Assembly: GCA_041552135.1 (NCBI GenBank)
Contig: JBFELL010000049.1
Coordinates: 1 to 16,202, forward strand
From: SZUA-186 sp041552135
Lineage (GTDB): Bacteria; Pseudomonadota; Gammaproteobacteria; UBA9214
Length of the DNA stretch: 16,202 nucleotides
Reading direction: 5' to 3'
Shown here: positions 14,625 to 16,202 of the stretch, one piece after another
How the letters are laid out: each line of letters begins with the position of its first letter
Numbering within the stretch: the stretch's first letter is position 1
Translations under genes and position numbers: made by a program
The notes under the pieces: model-generated
The model's database searches: none
Told to the model about the DNA's origin: nothing
The model's input: only the letters and a program-made list of their open reading frames with translations

Positions 14625-14671
14625 AAAAAAAAGCCCCGGTCGGAGTTCGAGGCGGGGCTGAATTTACGGAG
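14625..14671 (-). terminator. Intrinsic terminator module A (with GAATTTACGGAG box)
   Basis: On the minus strand, a stem of AGCCCCG (14653-14659) and CGGGGCT (14632-14638) is followed by an unbroken run of eight T (14625-14632, the first base shared with the stem). It is preceded by the box CTCCGTAAATTC (14660-14671). This is a textbook Rho-independent terminator for minus-strand transcription, distal to the PEP-CTERM gene. Confidence 0.8.
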
Positions 14672-14738
14672 TCTGTTTGAAAATCTGCCAGGTCCGCAGG
14701 TGCAAGCTTGCTGCAACAGCCGGGACCGTGGTGTCTCG

Positions 14739-14788
14739 AAAAATAGCCCCCGGTGGCTCGCACCTGGCCGGGGGAATTTACGGAGACG
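14739..14788 (-). terminator. Terminator-like module B
   Basis: On the minus strand, CCCCCGG (14768-14774) pairs with CCGGGGG (14747-14753) and is followed, after three bases, by five T. The upstream box CTCCGTAAATTC (14774-14785) is the same as in modules A and C. Over about 50 bases it is nearly identical to module C, 89 bases away. Confidence 0.7.
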
Positions 14789-14825
14789 TATAAATCAATA
14801 AACTGTTTCCTGGTGCTGGACTCCG

Positions 14826-14878
14826 AAAAAATCGCCCCCGGTGGCTTGCACCTGGCCGGGGGGAATTTACGGAGACGG
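14826..14878 (-). terminator. Terminator-like module C, nearest the PEP-CTERM gene
   Basis: On the minus strand, a CCCCCGG/CCGGGGG stem (14856-14862 with 14835-14841) is followed by CGA and six T. The box CTCCGTAAATTC lies at 14863-14874. It is 30-80 bases past the PEP-CTERM stop codon, the expected place for that gene's terminator. Read the other way, the box offers GGAG, a Shine-Dalgarno-like core, but no start codon follows at a usable distance. Confidence 0.7.
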
Positions 14879-14907
14879 TTAATAAAGTCTGGTTACACCC
14901 GCCGGTG

Positions 14908-15768
14908 TCAGATCTGCTTGCGCCGGCGCGCGACGCCAACCAGGCCGAGCAGGCCGGAACCAAACAGCCAGACGGCGGCGGGTACGGGTATTTCGCTCGG
15001 CGGGCGGCCCTCGAAGGAATCCGGGACCAGAATCCGGTCATCGAAGTAGTTTGCAAGCGTTCCGTCCGGGTTGAACTCGATTTTGTCGTCACTGAGATAA
15101 CCGGCATTGTAGGCATAGACCCAGGTCTTCTGGCGGTCGATCTTGCGCTCAAGCTTTTTCAGGCGTTTGCTGGCCTTCTTGCCAAGCTCAGACCGTTCCT
15201 CATCGCTCATGGCCAGCAGCTCGAGGTCCCTATCGCGGCGGCTTTCCAGCTTCGCCAGTTTCTTTTTCTGTCCCTTGCTGAGGTCGCCGGTCTCCGACAT
15301 GGCAGTCAGCTTTTCAAGCTTGCTGCTGTAGGGCAGCTGTTCAACACCGTCCTTGGCATAGAAGTTGCCCCACATCGGGCCGCGTTCGGTGATGATCTCG
15401 AAATAGGCGTCAAGGCCGTCACCGCTGGTATCGAACTTGATGCCGTACAAATCGAATTCGAGGCCGGGATTGGACTTGTCGCCCTCCCCGTAGTAACCGA
15501 TTTCACCGCCTTCGGTGCCGCCATCCATGAGGTCGTCATAGTCGAACGCCCCCAGGTCACCTTCCGAGGTCAGCTCGAAGATGATGTGGCTGAGCGCCTT
15601 GTGGTCGGCCGACCACTCGTAGCGGTATTTCCAGATTTCGTCGACATCGTCGAAGTAAACGGAATATTCCAGGGTCGTGCCTTCAGCATCCCAGGAAGTT
15701 CCGGGGCTGGCCTCGATGTCACCGTCGCTCCAGCTGAGTGTGTCGTCGTAATATTCGAACTGCCTCAA
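14908..15768 (-). pseudogene. PEP-CTERM/VPLPA-CTERM sorting-domain protein, apparently lacking its 5' end
   Basis: Exosortase-processed secreted-protein family. The C-terminus, from residue 260, is IPVPAAVWLFGSGLLGLVGV followed by ARRRKQI: the Pro-containing signature, a transmembrane helix and a basic tail, as in PEP-CTERM/VPLPA-CTERM proteins. The body is acidic and beta-rich (YYDDTLSWSDGD; GLDAYFEIITERGPMWGNFY), with a highly charged helical stretch at about 149-214. The frame opens only after TAA at 15781-15783, and the first possible start is TTG at 15766-15768; there is no signal peptide, which these proteins need for export. Reading the upstream 200 bases in all three minus-strand frames shows none either. 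A 5' deletion or rearrangement is therefore likely. An intact gene with a distant frame-shifted start is less likely. No exosortase gene is in the window. Confidence 0.75.
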
Positions 15769-15880
15769 TATATTTCGGATTTAGAAATTCGATTTTTGAG
15801 ATTTATTCTTGAACATATAACAAGTATTCGAGCGTTTTCAGGGAATTTAATGCAAAAGAAAGCAAAGACGCTTAACCCCG
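15769..15880. other. AT-rich junction between the headless PEP-CTERM gene and the ALDH promoter
   Basis: Base composition drops sharply relative to the flanking genes. It carries no recognisable gene except an 18-codon ORF beginning at 15850. TTGAGA (15796-15801) and TATAAC (15816-15821) look like promoter hexamers but are only 14 bases apart, too close for a normal sigma-70 promoter. Confidence 0.55.
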
Positions 15881-15906
15881 TTGCCTTTATCCCCTGGCAA
15901 GGTTAA
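15850..15906 (+). CDS. Possible 18-residue small ORF
   Basis: ATG at 15850, stop TAA at 15904-15906, peptide MQKKAKTLNPVAFIPWQG, with AGGGA five bases before the ATG as a plausible Shine-Dalgarno site. It lies upstream of the aldehyde dehydrogenase gene in the same direction. Its stop overlaps the -10 of the best ALDH promoter, so it would need a separate upstream promoter. The peptide is not recognised; a chance ORF is quite possible. Confidence 0.25.
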   Translation: MQKKAKTLNPVAFIPWQG

Positions 15907-15909
15907 AAT
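15881..15909 (+). promoter_or_regulatory. Candidate sigma-70 promoter for the aldehyde dehydrogenase gene
   Basis: TTGCCT (15881-15886, 4/6) and TAAAAT (15904-15909, 5/6) with an optimal 17-base spacer. The start of transcription would be near 15916. The -35 half is embedded in an inverted repeat TTGCC-N10-GGCAA (15881-15900), a possible operator. The predicted leader then contains an imperfect hairpin, CCAAAGCCCTT with AAGGGATTGG (15934-15966), just before the ribosome-binding site. Confidence 0.5.
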
Positions 15910-15971
15910 ACAAAGGAGCGTCATCGCTACAGTCCAAAGCCCTTGTAAATACCCAAAAGGGATTGGAAAAC

Positions 15972-15976
15972 AGGAG
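15972..15976 (+). promoter_or_regulatory. Ribosome-binding site of the aldehyde dehydrogenase gene
   Basis: AGGAG five bases before the ATG at 15982; it fixes this start. Confidence 0.7.
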
Positions 15977-15981
15977 CCAAC

Positions 15982-16202
15982 ATGTTTATTAATGGAGAAT
16001 TCACCTCAGGGCATGCTGCGGATCAGATCGCCATCCTCAACCCCGCCACGGAAGGGGTCCTGGATGAAGTACCCCGGGGCACCCGTCAGGATACTCTCGA
16101 AGCGATCATGGCTGCCAAAGCCGCTTTCCCCGGATGGTCAAAAACCCCGGCGAACGAACGCGCCGCCATGCTGCACACCGCCGCGGCAAAGACCCGGAAC
16201 CA
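15982..16202 (+). CDS. Aldehyde dehydrogenase family protein, partial (C-terminus off the right edge)
   Basis: NAD(P)-dependent aldehyde dehydrogenase; the substrate is undetermined. Only 73 codons plus 2 bases are present: MFINGEF, then ILNPATEGVLDEVPRG, then AIMAAKAAFPGWSKTPANER. This is the standard ALDH N-terminus (start of the cofactor-binding domain): a short IxGxF strand, the NPAT turn, and the AxxAFPxW helix followed by R-A-A-M-L. The catalytic Cys and Glu lie beyond the edge, so activity cannot be judged. It has its own promoter candidate and a good ribosome-binding site, and is divergent from the PEP-CTERM remnant. Confidence 0.88.
   Translation, partial: MFINGEFTSGHAADQIAILNPATEGVLDEVPRGTRQDTLEAIMAAKAAFPGWSKTPANERAAMLHTAAAKTRN

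Noticed and set aside
14753..15049. A 98-codon plus-strand frame starting in module B
   Set aside because: It runs through two terminator modules and then antisense to the PEP-CTERM tail; no ribosome-binding site and no resemblance to a known protein.
15796..15821. TTGAGA/TATAAC pair as a promoter
   Set aside because: The spacer is only 14 bases; a properly spaced pair exists at 15881-15909.
14905..15906. A 333-codon plus-strand open frame opposite the PEP-CTERM gene
   Set aside because: The opposite strand encodes an unmistakable PEP-CTERM tail; the plus product has no recognisable domain or ribosome-binding site. Only its last 18 codons are listed, as a separate small ORF.

Overview
The window reads as a chromosomal segment of a GC-rich gammaproteobacterium. 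This is inferred from the gene orders dapC-dapD-yffB-dapE, yoaA-tsaB and mrcB next to a TPR lipoprotein, together with PEP-CTERM/VPLPA-CTERM exosortase substrates and abundant REP-like palindromes. These traits are common in Chromatiales-like and other environmental gammaproteobacteria. Nothing in the window fixes the genus.

Layout. Positions 1-486 (minus) hold the N-terminal part of an EamA/DMT permease that runs off the left edge. Divergent from it is a lysine/diaminopimelate module on the plus strand: dapC (581-1777), dapD (1866-2687), an ArsC-like yffB (2870-3217) and dapE (3225-4352). The first, second and fourth are the three enzymes of the succinylase branch acting in sequence: dapD succinylates tetrahydrodipicolinate, dapC transaminates and dapE desuccinylates. 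Next comes a compact four-gene TRAP transporter (4400-8076) with overlapping genes: a TatT lipoprotein, a DctP-type binding protein, DctQ and DctM. Its substrate cannot be read from the sequence, and the binding protein seems to lack the usual carboxylate-clamping arginine.

From 8160 to 14268 everything is on the minus strand: mrcB (PBP1B), a TPR lipoprotein resembling the PBP1B activator LpoP, the Fe-S helicase yoaA, and tsaB for t6A tRNA modification. The mrcB/lpoP-like pair probably works together in peptidoglycan synthesis, which also uses the diaminopimelate made by the dap module. The gaps are filled with palindromic repeats of at least four types (2694-2848, 8119-8143, 10826-10983, and a REP family at 11647-11829 and 14438-14488).

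The right end is the most irregular part. It has three near-identical modules (14625-14878), each combining a conserved 12-bp box with a GC hairpin and an A/T run, lying behind a minus-strand PEP-CTERM gene (14908-15768). That gene has no signal peptide and no standard start codon, so it looks 5'-truncated. An AT-rich junction with a good sigma-70 promoter and an 18-codon ORF follows, and then the start of an aldehyde dehydrogenase gene (15982 onward) that runs off the right edge. I did not find a clearly new defence or mobile system. The strongest leads are the TatT-type TRAP system with an altered binding site, the triple module behind the headless PEP-CTERM gene, and the LpoP-like protein.
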